In this document: positions 9,763 to 19,200 of the stretch, piece by piece
Layout of the letters: the number at the start of each line of letters is the position of its first letter
Numbering within the stretch: position 1 is the first letter of the stretch
From: DASRDU01 sp035652435
Lineage (GTDB): Bacteria > Acidobacteriota > Blastocatellia > RBC074
Assembly: GCA_035652435.1 (NCBI GenBank)
Contig: DASRDU010000148.1
Coordinates: 4,996 to 68,995, forward strand
Direction: 5' to 3'
DNA: 64,000 nucleotides
Made by a program: the position numbers and the translations under genes
The notes under the pieces: generated by a model
The model's input: only the letters and a program-made list of their open reading frames with translations
Told to the model about the DNA's origin: nothing
Database searches by the model: none

Positions 9763-9845
9763 AAGGATGAGGGATGAGGGATGAGGGATGAGGGAGAATC
9801 CGTTCCCCCGCATCCTTCATCCTTCATCCCTCATCCCTCATCCTT
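9763..9845. repeat. Inverted arrays of an ATGAGGG-type heptamer between kinase and regulator
   Basis: The left arm (9763-9795) is four to five copies of GGATGAG on the plus strand. The right arm (9811-9845) is the complementary CTCATCC/TTCATCC series. Together they could fold a stem of about 30 bp around a 15-base loop. The right arm overlaps the kinase 3' end and supplies its stop codon (KDEG-TGA). The left arm lies just before the regulator start. Confidence 0.85.
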
Positions 9846-11042
9846 TCTGTACGGTGGTAGTAGTACGCGCATCGTGGTGCCGCGTCCCGGTTGAGATTCA
9901 ACTTCGATTCTGCCCTGATGGTCTGAGACGATGCCGTAACAGACCGCGAGGCCGAGGCCGGTTCCCTGTCCGAAGGGCTTGGTGGTGAAAAATGGTTCGA
10001 AAATCTTCGCGAGGTTTTCCGGGAGAATGCCGCTGCCGTTATCAGTGATTTCGATGCCGACGAAGCGCTGCCCCTGGGATTCATGCCAGCCGGTGCGCAG
10101 CCTGAGAGTGCCATGATCGTCCACCGCGTCGCAGGCGTTGGAAATCATCGCGATGAGAACCTGCTTCATCTGCGCCCCGTTGGCGAAGACTTCGGGCAGT
10201 CCTTCGTCCAGTTCCTTTGTGACTTCGAGGCCGCCGAACTTCGGGTGATGTTTGACGAGTTGCAGCGTCTGTTCGACGATCTGGTTCAATTCGTACGCGG
10301 TCTTTTCGGCCTGCCGCTGGCGGCTGAAATGGAGCAGGCTGTTGGTGATCGTCTTGCAGCGGAACGTCTCGTCGTGAATGATCTTCAGGTATTCGTCGAA
10401 ATCGGCCCGCGTCTCAGGCGGGAGCGCCGTGGCCTCGGTGATCCGCGACTGCAGGGCGGCGGCGCAGGCGGCAATCGTCGCGAGCGGGTTGTTGATTTCA
10501 TGGACGACGCCGGAGGCGAGGCGACCGATGCCGGAAAGTTTCTCGGCGTGGAGGATCGTCTCGTTCATCTTCTTCTGCTCGGTGATCTCCTCGCCGAGCG
10601 TGATGACGTGAGTGACTTCGCCGTCATCGTCGAGGCGCATCGGGATTTTGCTGATCAGCCAGTAACGCTTCACCCCGTCAACCACCGACTCCTGCTCGAA
10701 GCGCAGCGGTTCGCCGCTCGTGAAGACGTACTCGAACTCCTTCGTCAGCCGCTCGCGCGACATCTTTGAGAAGACGTCGGTCACGCGGTGGCCGATGACA
10801 CGCTGACGGTCAATGCCCTGGCCGCCGACTTCGCGATTGCGGTTCCACGCGACGATCTTCAGTTCGTGGTCAACGACGTGCAAGCTGACGGGCAGCGCAT
10901 CAATCACTTTCCCGGTCAGTCGCTTCTGTCGCTGTAGTTCCTCAACGAGCTGCTCGCGGGAGTAACCTTCATCGGCGCCCGCCGCGCACGAGGGTGCGGC
11001 AACAGTGCCACTGTCGGATTGTGCTTCCACAGCTTCTTTCAT
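9831..11042 (-). CDS. PAS-domain sensor histidine kinase (NtrB-like)
   Basis: 403 aa from MKEAVEAQSDSG (11042). The ORF continues to 11243, but that part overlaps another small gene in a different frame and looks non-coding. Order: a short Ala/Ser-rich tail, a coiled region (EEGYSREQLVEELQRQKRL type), a PAS domain at about 50-165 (VDHELKIVAWNRN), HisKA with phospho-acceptor His in GVVHEINNPLA, and HATPase_c with NACDAV (N box), DNGSGI (G1) and GTGLGLAVCYG (G2). No membrane segment, so it is a cytosolic sensor. It precedes the sigma-54 response regulator in the same direction and should phosphorylate it. What the PAS domain senses is unknown. Confidence 0.92.
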   Translation of the reverse strand: MKEAVEAQSDSGTVAAPSCAAGADEGYSREQLVEELQRQKRLTGKVIDALPVSLHVVDHELKIVAWNRNREVGGQGIDRQRVIGHRVTDVFSKMSRERLTKEFEYVFTSGEPLRFEQESVVDGVKRYWLISKIPMRLDDDGEVTHVITLGEEITEQKKMNETILHAEKLSGIGRLASGVVHEINNPLATIAACAAALQSRITEATALPPETRADFDEYLKIIHDETFRCKTITNSLLHFSRQRQAEKTAYELNQIVEQTLQLVKHHPKFGGLEVTKELDEGLPEVFANGAQMKQVLIAMISNACDAVDDHGTLRLRTGWHESQGQRFVGIEITDNGSGILPENLAKIFEPFFTTKPFGQGTGLGLAVCYGIVSDHQGRIEVESQPGRGTTMRVLLPPYRKDEG

Positions 11043-11128
11043 TGCAGGAACTGGTGAAACGGTCGTGGGTTGTCGAATTACGGTCAGGCGGGCCCGGGGG
11101 GCAGGCCCTGATTTATCACGCGGCAGAT

Positions 11129-11365
11129 TTACTTTTCCGCCGGCTCGGAAGAATCTCCCAGTGGGCAGGGGAAACCGCAGGACGGGCAGGGAGTCTGGCA
11201 TCCACAGATCGTGCCCTCGATGGGCGCGTTGCACTGGATGCACTGCGGGATCAGTTTCCCGGTGGCATAGGCGTCGTAATCAGAAAGATGGCTGTTCGCT
11301 CTTTCGGCAAAGTCCGCGGTCACAATTCTGGCGAACCCGCGCTTGTCGTCATGGTTTATCGGCAT
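11129..11365 (-). CDS. Small Cys-rich zinc-ribbon-like protein
   Basis: 78 aa. The C-terminal half is Cys-rich: CIQCNAPIEGTICGCQTPCPSCGFPCPLG, with C-x2-C, C-x1-C and C-x2-C pairs able to bind one or two zinc ions. The N-terminal half (FARIVTADFAERANSHLSDYDAYATGK) is soluble. No known family recognised. It sits 86 bp upstream of the kinase start on the same strand and may be the first gene of a three-gene unit with the kinase and regulator. A functional link is only inferred from position. Confidence 0.6.
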   Translation of the reverse strand: MPINHDDKRGFARIVTADFAERANSHLSDYDAYATGKLIPQCIQCNAPIEGTICGCQTPCPSCGFPCPLGDSSEPAEK

Positions 11366-11759
11366 AATGCTTCGTCCTCACTGCACGCCGGAGCGGACAG
11401 TTACATTCGTCATCTGCTGCACGGCAGGCACTGCCGCTGACGTATATATGCCGAGGCTGGCTCTGTTGTGGTTGTTCCGCGCCGGGTTGGAGCCGTGAGG
11501 AGAGGGACCCGTCTGAAGATCGCTGCAGTCATTTTGCTTCAGGCCCCTGAAGCAATTTCGCGCTGCTGGCCGAAGCCGGGCGTAATATAGTGCAACGCCC
11601 ACAGCAGGGCAAGCACAAAATTTGTCAGGTACTTAGCCGTAATTTGTCGCGATTTTAAGCGAGGCCGGCAATCCTGTCACCAGTCTTTCTGACGAGATTT
11701 CCGCGGGTAAGCGTTCATTCGTTTTGATTTAAGCGCTTCCGCCATCCGGGTCAGATTGC
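11366..11759. other. Intergenic region, 394 bp, no gene seen
   Basis: This stretch separates the regulator unit from the end of the long alpha-2-macroglobulin operon. A 74-codon minus-strand ORF (11378-11602) has no recognisable features and no good ribosome site. The AT-richer part around 11630-11735 may carry promoter elements, but I could not settle on one. Confidence 0.5.
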
Positions 11760-14381
11760 TCACCTCACCGCAACCCGCTGCCAGACTTTTGCCTCGCCTT
11801 CCGCGCGAATTATTCCGCTCACCTCGCGCCACGCCGCCGCATAAAGTTCGCGCATCTCCTGCGCCGAAGCCGGGCGTGCCAGCTTCTGTTCCAGTTCTTC
11901 CGGCGACAATGTTGTGTTGCGCGGCAGGTTCGCATAGCTGCGGCCCTCTCCGGCCACGTGAATCGCGAGTCCTTCAACCAGCCAGCGCGGCGCGCGCCCG
12001 CGACCGAGCGCCTCAATGACAACATGGACGTATTCATGCCGCAGCGTGGCGTCCAGCACGCCGCGCCGCCGCAGGGTGCCGAGCGGTTGCAGGTGAATCG
12101 TGTTTCCGCGCGTGACTGCCGCCGCCCAGGGGGGGCATCCCGTCGCTCCCGTAAAATCTCCGGTCGTCGCATAAACCACCAACTCAGTCTGCTTCGTGTC
12201 AGGCAGAGTGAGCGCAGCCTGCTTCAGGCGACGCGCCACGTCAGCGCGCGCGGCTTCGAGTGTGCGCAGAGTTTCTGCGACCTCACGCTCACCGGCGTCG
12301 CCTGAGAAGGCGGCGCGAAAATGTTCACTCGATCTGGTGACGCGGCTGGCGGACAGGTCAAGTGACGCGGGTTGCAGAAAGAAGGCTGAGCGGGCATTTG
12401 CCGTTTCGCCATGTGGCTGCCTGGCCGCGCAGTTCGACAGATTTGTGCCGGGGAAGTAGTAACTCAGAATCTGCCGACGAGACATCCCGCGCCGCGCCAT
12501 CACGTGCGCGCCTTCCTGACAGAGCCCGAGCCCATGACCGAAGCCGCCGCCGCGAAAGACGAAGTCCTTTCCGACGCGCGACACTTCAAAGCGCGAACTT
12601 TTGACCAGATTCCACCCGAGCGTCCGGCCGACAATCAGCTTGAAATCCCAGCCGCGCAGCACGCGCTCGCGCTCGCCTTCAAGCGCAATCATTTCCGCCC
12701 GCCCGCTCGCGTCGCGTTTCATCACCCTGATCTCATTGAGTCGCGCGCCGACATCACTTTGCGGATCACTGCGCAAAGCCGCTGCCAGTTGCGCCGCCGG
12801 AATCGCCTGCACCCAGTTGCGGTGCGGCATCGTCGCGCAGTAATCGTCACGCACGCCGCGCAGATATGGCGGGGCCGCCACGCCCCACAACGACTCAATA
12901 TTCGCCGTCATCCCGCCGCAGGCCGCGTGGAAGTAAGCGTCAATCGGCTGACCACGTTCATCACGCAACACCTCACCGGCCGTTTCCGCCGCCGCCCGTC
13001 TGGCGCGCTCCAGTTGCGGCGAATTGCGGCCGGCCTCTTCGTCCGCGACGAACCGCTGACAATGCGTCGTGCTGCAGAAGTCATAGCCATCGCCGGCGTG
13101 CCGCCCACGGTTTCTGAGCGCGAAGGTGCGACTCGCCACCGCCTGCGCCTTGAGCGCTTCGATCTCATCCTCGACGCTCGCTTCCGCCGCCAGCACGCCG
13201 CGCACGTAATCTTCCAGCGAAACCGTTTTCGTGACGCCGGCACGGACGAGGTGTACTTTGACCGCGACCGGCGCGGCACCGCGGCTATCAGGGAGCGGCT
13301 TCTCACTGGCAACAACCTTCTCGCCTCTTGTGTATTCTTCAAGAACCGATCTGGCGATTTCGGCGCCCTGCGCCCCGTGCGCGCGTTTGAGAAAGACAAG
13401 GATGGCGAGGTGAATGTTATCAGGCGCCGGCAGACGGGTCTGGCTTTGATCCGCCGCAAAACCCAGGAACCACCCATTTGTTCGGAAGCCGTTGCTCGAA
13501 GTCGAAGTCCCAGTCTTGCCGAAAACGTAAAGCGGCAGCGAATCCAGATCAGCCCGCGCGGCGGTGCCGTACCTGACCGCGCCGCGCATGCCTTCGATCA
13601 GCACTTCGCGCTGCGCCGGGGCAATGCTGATGCGCGAATGTTCCTGAGCCGTGAACCCCGCGGCCTTGTCCTGTCGTGGCCTGTAAAGATGCCCGCCGTT
13701 CGCCAGCGCCGCGTATGCCACGAGCAGTTGAATCGGCGTCACCAGCAGATGCTCGCTCTCGCCCAGCGCCACGCGCACGCCCCACTCATTCTGCGGCAGG
13801 CGCCCTTCCGCCTCACTGCTGGCGTTCACACCGGTGCGCCGGCCAAAACCGAAAGCCGCCAGCGTCGAGTTAAATGCGCCTTCGCTCAAACGCTCGCCGA
13901 GGTGCGCGAAATAATCGTTGCAGGAGAAAGCGAGCGCCTGAACCGGGCTGAAAGGCGAGTTGCTTTTCGGGTGTGAGCAGACGATCTCAAACCCGTCGCG
14001 CGCGTATTTGCCGGAACACTGCCTGAGCGATTCGCGATCCATCATCCCGGCGCGCATCGCCGCGAGCGCGGTGAACGGCTTGATGGCTGATCCGGGCGGG
14101 AACGTCTGCTCGAAGGCGAGACGCGGATTGACGACCGCGCGCAATCTCCCGCTTTGCGGATCCATCACAATGATCGTGCCTTCACGTTCGCCGAGCGCGG
14201 AGATGGCGGCTTTCTGGAGAGAAGCATCTGAATCGGCTTCGCTGACCTGCACACCAGCAGGCGTAGATTTTTCTGCCTCTTTATTGTGCGGCGCCGAGCA
14301 GGAGCATAAGGCAACGCACAGCAGCAAAGGAATGAAACTGTGGAAAGGGCGCAGACCAAAAAAACAGATAATTGCAGACAC
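11760..14381 (-). CDS. Fusion of penicillin-binding transpeptidase, SpoIID and gluzincin peptidase domains (lipoprotein)
   Basis: 873 aa. N-terminal hydrophobic segment ending in a lipobox-like LCSC (Cys28), so probably a lipoprotein. Domain 1, about 65-355, is a D,D-transpeptidase with all three motifs: S98-x-x-K101 (PPGSAIKPF), S153-x-N155 (SCNDYF) and K289-T-G (FGKTGTS). There is no glycosyltransferase domain. Domain 2, about 380-650, is SpoIID/LytB-like (LEDYVRGVLAAEAS, ACGGMT, GGGFGHGLGLCQEGA), a family that cleaves glycan strands. Domain 3, about 690-870, is a peptidase-MA-like gluzincin with H782-E-x-x-H786 and E803 (WLVEG). It is the last gene of the operon that includes alpha-2-macroglobulin, which suggests local wall repair. 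I know of no named family with this three-part architecture. Confidence 0.9.
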   Translation of the reverse strand: MSAIICFFGLRPFHSFIPLLLCVALCSCSAPHNKEAEKSTPAGVQVSEADSDASLQKAAISALGEREGTIIVMDPQSGRLRAVVNPRLAFEQTFPPGSAIKPFTALAAMRAGMMDRESLRQCSGKYARDGFEIVCSHPKSNSPFSPVQALAFSCNDYFAHLGERLSEGAFNSTLAAFGFGRRTGVNASSEAEGRLPQNEWGVRVALGESEHLLVTPIQLLVAYAALANGGHLYRPRQDKAAGFTAQEHSRISIAPAQREVLIEGMRGAVRYGTAARADLDSLPLYVFGKTGTSTSSNGFRTNGWFLGFAADQSQTRLPAPDNIHLAILVFLKRAHGAQGAEIARSVLEEYTRGEKVVASEKPLPDSRGAAPVAVKVHLVRAGVTKTVSLEDYVRGVLAAEASVEDEIEALKAQAVASRTFALRNRGRHAGDGYDFCSTTHCQRFVADEEAGRNSPQLERARRAAAETAGEVLRDERGQPIDAYFHAACGGMTANIESLWGVAAPPYLRGVRDDYCATMPHRNWVQAIPAAQLAAALRSDPQSDVGARLNEIRVMKRDASGRAEMIALEGERERVLRGWDFKLIVGRTLGWNLVKSSRFEVSRVGKDFVFRGGGFGHGLGLCQEGAHVMARRGMSRRQILSYYFPGTNLSNCAARQPHGETANARSAFFLQPASLDLSASRVTRSSEHFRAAFSGDAGEREVAETLRTLEAARADVARRLKQAALTLPDTKQTELVVYATTGDFTGATGCPPWAAAVTRGNTIHLQPLGTLRRRGVLDATLRHEYVHVVIEALGRGRAPRWLVEGLAIHVAGEGRSYANLPRNTTLSPEELEQKLARPASAQEMRELYAAAWREVSGIIRAEGEAKVWQRVAVR

Positions 14382-14433
14382 TGGTAAAAGCTTCCTGCCA
14401 ATGCCGAAGTCAGGGAAGCATCGGCTTTATTCT

Positions 14434-14880
14434 TCACTTCTCTCTGAGCGCAGCTGAAAGGTCACCCAATCGCCCCACTGTCTGAAACTGACCATTCCGC
14501 TCAACAAAGCAACTCCACAACGCTGGTTTCCTTACAATTCCTCTTCTGAAACTACCAACGGCGATCAGGACTACAGCTCTGCGGCCGTCAGGCAACGCCG
14601 CCTCAGCTTGCGAACACAAAGGAAGGTCGCGCTGTCTGTCAGCGTCAGTGCCTGTCTGTTCACCGCAATCATTCACTTCCCATTTTATCTTTGCACCTGA
14701 TCCTGCAACCCTTCTGAACCACTCGCCAAAGCCCTGTTCGGGCAGCCTGTGATCAAGCTGGCGAACCCTTATTTTCCGGGCAAAAGTGAGTATCCGGCTG
14801 TCCTGTGACGTCCCCTGTGATCGCGCCACTGTAGTAACCAGTGCAGAGATCAGCAGGCAGATCAACAAAACTCTTCTCAT
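14434..14880 (-). CDS. Small secreted protein of unknown function
   Basis: 148 aa. MRRVLLICLLISALVTTVARSQG is a good Sec signal peptide. The mature part is basic and soluble with three cysteines (DCGEQ, LCSQ, SCFV) that could form a disulfide plus one. No domain recognised. Its ATG overlaps the stop of the upstream membrane-protein gene by 4 bp (ATGA), and it lies 52 bp before the fusion gene. It therefore belongs to the same leftward operon, and an envelope role is likely. Confidence 0.7.
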   Translation of the reverse strand: MRRVLLICLLISALVTTVARSQGTSQDSRILTFARKIRVRQLDHRLPEQGFGEWFRRVAGSGAKIKWEVNDCGEQTGTDADRQRDLPLCSQAEAALPDGRRAVVLIAVGSFRRGIVRKPALWSCFVERNGQFQTVGRLGDLSAALREK

Positions 14881-15716
14881 GCCTGAACAACTCCCTGAGC
14901 GAAAGCGACAGGTTCTCCTGCTGTCACACCATCTGTTCTGTCAGCATCAATTTTCGCCAGCGCCCCCAGCGTCACCACCCAGCCGAAGAAAATGAAGACG
15001 AGAGCCAGCGCCACCCGCGCGCCGAGCAGACTCAGCTCCAGCCACTGATTTTTCGCCGGGGTCAGGGTGAAGAACAGGAAATGCGGGATGACGGCGAAGA
15101 ACACAAACCCGATGAGGTAAGTCAGCAACGAGCGCGGAGCCAGGGCGCGCGCCAGACTGCGCCCCACACCTTTGATTGCCGCGCCCAGCCCCGTGCGACT
15201 GGCCGCAATCCACAACTGAATCGTCACGAGCGGCAGCGCGATGTAAAGCAGCAGCCACCGCAGGGCCGTCACCATTACCCCCAGCCAGTTGACCGGCGAT
15301 GATGATCGCGCCGAAGAGCCGGCCCGCCGCGCGGCCTCGGCAGCGCCGGCAACAACGTTCTCCTCAAACCTCCCGAGCAGATAACTGACGAGCCATGCCA
15401 GCAGCAGGAGCGGCAGGCCGATCACCAGCAGCCTCCAGCAATCGCGCAACGACTGTTTCAATAATGCGCCGATCTTCGCCTCACTCGTCGTATAGCTCAC
15501 GCTCATCGCCTGAATGACGAAGAACAGCACAGGGATGATGACGGCCAGCACAAACGTGAACAGTACCTGCATAATAGTTGCCACTCCGCTCGTGAAGAGC
15601 CAGTAAAGTGCGAGGAGCAGCGCCAGGTAAAGCAGGAAGAAGGCTGACAGCGCGCGCCAGTTGCCGAAGAGGCCGCGTGCTGCCGTAGTCAGCGCGTTGA
15701 TAATGTTTTTGAGCAT
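14877..15716 (-). CDS. Multi-pass membrane protein of unknown function
   Basis: 279 aa from MLKNIINALTTAARG (15716), preceded by GAAGAAG as ribosome site. The ORF continues to 15785 but the extra 23 residues look non-coding. About six hydrophobic segments: AFFLLYLALLLALYWLF, IMQVLFTFVLAVIIPVLFFVIQ, LLVIGLPLLLLAWLVSYLL, MVTALRWLLLYIALPLVTIQLWI, LLTYLIGFVFFAVIPHFLFF, and VALALVFIFFGWVVTLGALA. The loop after segment 3 is Ala/Arg-rich. It resembles general integral membrane proteins without a catalytic signature. It is in the operon between alpha-2-macroglobulin and the transpeptidase fusion, overlapping the next gene by 4 bp. Confidence 0.78.
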   Translation of the reverse strand: MLKNIINALTTAARGLFGNWRALSAFFLLYLALLLALYWLFTSGVATIMQVLFTFVLAVIIPVLFFVIQAMSVSYTTSEAKIGALLKQSLRDCWRLLVIGLPLLLLAWLVSYLLGRFEENVVAGAAEAARRAGSSARSSSPVNWLGVMVTALRWLLLYIALPLVTIQLWIAASRTGLGAAIKGVGRSLARALAPRSLLTYLIGFVFFAVIPHFLFFTLTPAKNQWLELSLLGARVALALVFIFFGWVVTLGALAKIDADRTDGVTAGEPVAFAQGVVQA

Positions 15717-15772
15717 ACAGTCTTCTTCGAATGGCCAGGCAGTCGCAGTTTGATGATGTCTGAGGATCAGAA

Positions 15773-16273
15773 TCAGCGGCTGCAATACTGGCCTTTGTTC
15801 AGCGGAACATCTATGAACTTCAGCCCGAGTTTATTCGCGTTCCTCTCCAACTCGGAAAACTCAAGCGGGTGCAATTCTTTCTGTATAACCCTGATCGGGA
15901 ACTGCCCATCCTTCGGCAGCGTTGCGGCGCTTGAAACATACAGCACCAAAGCATCACCTTCGACCTTGTACCAAACTCCGTTCGTGTACCAACCGAACAC
16001 ATAATCAGTTTTGGCATCGCGTAGATTACACAACTCAGCCTTTACAGAAATTGCTGTAATTTCATGATCACCTGTTATTCCCCAAACCACCTTTTTGAAG
16101 TAAATCTCGCGCCCTCCCGGCCCTGTAATACTCACGATGCCATAGAACGGAGACAGGTCAGGGATTGCCAAGTAAAGCAGCAAAATTACTGCCGAGAGCA
16201 GAGCGAAGCTGATTACGGAAAATATCAGCCACTGTCTTCTGGTCGTTCTGCTCACATAAGTTCTGAACATCAT
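15773..16273 (-). CDS. Single-pass membrane-anchored protein of unknown function
   Basis: 166 aa. A short basic cytosolic start (MMFRTYVSRTTRRQW) precedes one membrane segment (LIFSVISFALLSAVILLLYLAI), followed by an extracytoplasmic domain of about 120 residues with mixed beta character (GREIYFKKVVWGITGDHEIT, WYTNGVWYKVEGDALVLYVS). Two cysteines (Cys in AELCNL and QYC at the end) may pair. No family recognised. The first ATG overlaps the alpha-2-macroglobulin stop by 4 bp, so it is translationally coupled and probably works with that protein at the inner membrane. Confidence 0.75.
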   Translation of the reverse strand: MMFRTYVSRTTRRQWLIFSVISFALLSAVILLLYLAIPDLSPFYGIVSITGPGGREIYFKKVVWGITGDHEITAISVKAELCNLRDAKTDYVFGWYTNGVWYKVEGDALVLYVSSAATLPKDGQFPIRVIQKELHPLEFSELERNANKLGLKFIDVPLNKGQYCSR

Positions 16274-19200
16274 TTCTTATCCAGAATCTTCAGCCCCGCA
16301 TTGGCCGTGTTAGATTGCACCGTCGGCTGATACATCCGCTCGGCCCGCGCCGGGGCGACTTTGAAATCGCCGGGTATCTGCACGCGCAGCGCGTACTGGT
16401 AAGTCGCGTCGCCGTCGAAATACTCGGTGAAGAGTGCCGTCTTCTGGTCGCGGAATTCGCGCATGCTGTACCACGAGGTCCACCGGTTGGTGGTGTAATC
16501 GAACGCGATGCCGTAGGCGCGGTCAATCTGCTCGCAGCCGGCGGGGATCGGGTCTTCGACGAGCAGCCGCTGCGCGCGGTTGCCGGTCAGGTGCAGCCGC
16601 ACAACGATCAGGTCGCCCGAGCGGACTTCGCCCGCGAGCGGCTCGACCACCCACTTCGGCTTGTCGCCGCTCTCATCCACGCGCAGGCGCAGGTATTCGC
16701 GCGTGAGCTTCAGGTCATTCGACCCCGCGGCGGCGACCTGCTCATTACCCTGAATGCGCGTGTAGTAATCCAGCGCCGACGAGAACCAGAGCGTGCCTTT
16801 GCCGCGCTTCACGATCCGCACCTGATTGCCGTTGGCGAGCGCCGTGCCTTTTCTTTCGATGACTATCGGTTGTTTGCTGGCGACGTCGGCGGCGGTCAGG
16901 CGCTTCGTCAGCACCTGCTCGCCGTTCAGGTAAACTTCGACGGTGTAATCCGGCGCGAGTTCCTGACTGACTTTCACGTAATCAACCAGTCCGAGCAGCG
17001 CGAATGAAGTGTCCTTCGTCGAGTACCAGTAACAGCCGTGCTGACGGTTGCTGATGAGCCAGCGGGCGGTCTTCGGCAGCAGCGGGCTCTTCGGGCTGAT
17101 CTGCGCGAGGGCCTTGAGCGAGAGGGCCGTCGCCTCCAGATGTTCATCAATGACCCCCCCGTACCACGCCTTGCGCTGCGACTCCCAGTAAGCCTCAAAC
17201 TCGTTGGCGCGGGCCGAGCGTTCGATCTCACCCGCGACCTGAACAGAGCGGCCGTCACCGCGCTTCTTCAGCGCCAGCGCGAGCAGCGCGCGGCCGTACG
17301 GCTGGAGGCTGCCGCGACTGTTGAAGAGTTCGCCGAGGTATTTCGCGTCCCCCTCGTCGGCGGCGTAGAGCGCGTAAATCATGTAAGCGCGCTCCTCCGC
17401 GTCAATCGCCTTGCCGTTTTCATCCTTGTTGGCCTCGATCATCTTCTTCAGCGCGTCACGCGCGCGGCTGAGCCGCCAGTCCACAATCGCGTAACCCGCG
17501 GCGCGCGCCTGCGTCAGGCCGTCAACGACGTAAGCCGTCATAAACGGGTCGGTCTTGTCGTTCTTCCACCAGCCCCAGCCGCCGTCGGTGTCTGTGTGCT
17601 GATAGCCGTAGAGCTTGTCCAGGCCGCGCTGTACCTTCTGATCGAGGTTGTTGGTGGCGCGAATGGTCGTGCCCTTCACGTCCTTCAACACTTGGGCGAC
17701 GATGATGTTCGGCAGGAAGCTCGACATCGTCTGTTCGGTACAGCCGTAGGGGTAGCTCGTCAGGTAATCGAGCGCGCCGAAGAGCGTGCCCGTGATCGAA
17801 GGCGAGGCTTCAATTCGCAGCGAACGCGCGATGTTATTGGCGTTGGCCGGCAGGTTCAGGTCGAGCGTCTTTTCGACACTCTCGTCAGAGAGCGTGAGCG
17901 TGTTGCCTTTCGTCTGGCGCAGGCCCTGCGGGACGATCTCCAGCGGCAGTTCAATCGCGTCCGATTCGGCATTGGTCAGGGCTTTTGCCAGCAGTGTTGC
18001 TTTGCCCACCTGCGGCGCAGCAATGCGCCAGTCAATCCGCACTTCGCCCTGCTTTTTGACCGTCACAGTCTGCTTTGGCTGATCGAGCAGTTGTGCGCCA
18101 TTCACCTCGATTGAAATTTCCGTCTGCTTGTCTGAATCAAGGTAGTTGTGAACGATGCCCGAAAGCGTGACGGTATCGCCTTCGGTCAGGAAGCGCGGGG
18201 TTTCGAGCCGCAGGATCAGATCCTTGCGCGCCAGCACCTTGCCGACGCCCGAACCCACTTTCGTGTCGGCGGTCACCGCGCGGGCCGTGGCACGCCACGT
18301 CGTCAGGTTGTCGGGCAGGGTGAAATTGACCGTCGCTTTGCCGTCGGCCCCGGTGATGACATCGGGCTGCCAGAAGGCGGTGTCCTTGAATTCCTTGCGG
18401 ATGGTCGGCTCGGCGTACTGGCTTTCGTTCTTGAAATCGGCGAGCTGATACGAACGCTTGTTCTTCGCGATCTGCACGGGCTTGTCGCCCGAGTAGCCGG
18501 AGAAGTTGTACGAAGTCGAAAAGTTCGTCTGCACGGAGTTGGGCCGCGTGCCGTAAAACGCGCGGCGGATGTCACCCGAATTTTCCGGCCTGATGCTGTA
18601 GACGGCCTCATCAACTACGCCCAGACTGACTTCGGCCCCGGCGGCGGGCGAGCCGTTGGCGTTGCGCGCGAGGACGGTGTATGAAGCCGCTTCGCGCGGT
18701 TTGTATTCCTTCTTGTTCGGGATGATTTCGAGGCTCAGGAATTTGTCCTTCGCCGGCACGGCCAGCATCTTGTCGGAGTTGTACAGCTCGCCGTCCCTGA
18801 CATACGACACGCACAGGTAAGCGTTCGGCGCGTAGCGCGCTTCAATCGGCACGTCAATCATCACTGTGCGACCGGCCACGTCAATTTTGCGCGCCGTCAT
18901 GATGCTTGCCAGCTCAGTCGTCACAAGCAGATGAGCTTTGTCGGTCGGCAGCATCGCCAGCACGTGCGCGGTTTCGCCGGGCTTGTATGATTTTTTGTCG
19001 GGGATCAGTTTGATTGAGGAATCATCGCGGTAAGCGTAATCAGCCCATTTGTTGTCACGATCAGTTGCCCACAGGTAACCGCCTTCGGAAAGGATCTTCT
19101 TCCCGTTTTCATTGACGATGGTCTGAATGTCAATGCTACCGGTGATTGGGATACGGTAATCATAACTCGCCTCGCCCTGCGCGTTCGTCGCGACGTCGGC

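Noticed and set aside
12411..13976. 521-codon plus-strand ORF across the fusion gene
   Set aside because: The product is Arg/His/Ala-rich with no domain; the opposite strand encodes conserved transpeptidase and SpoIID motifs.
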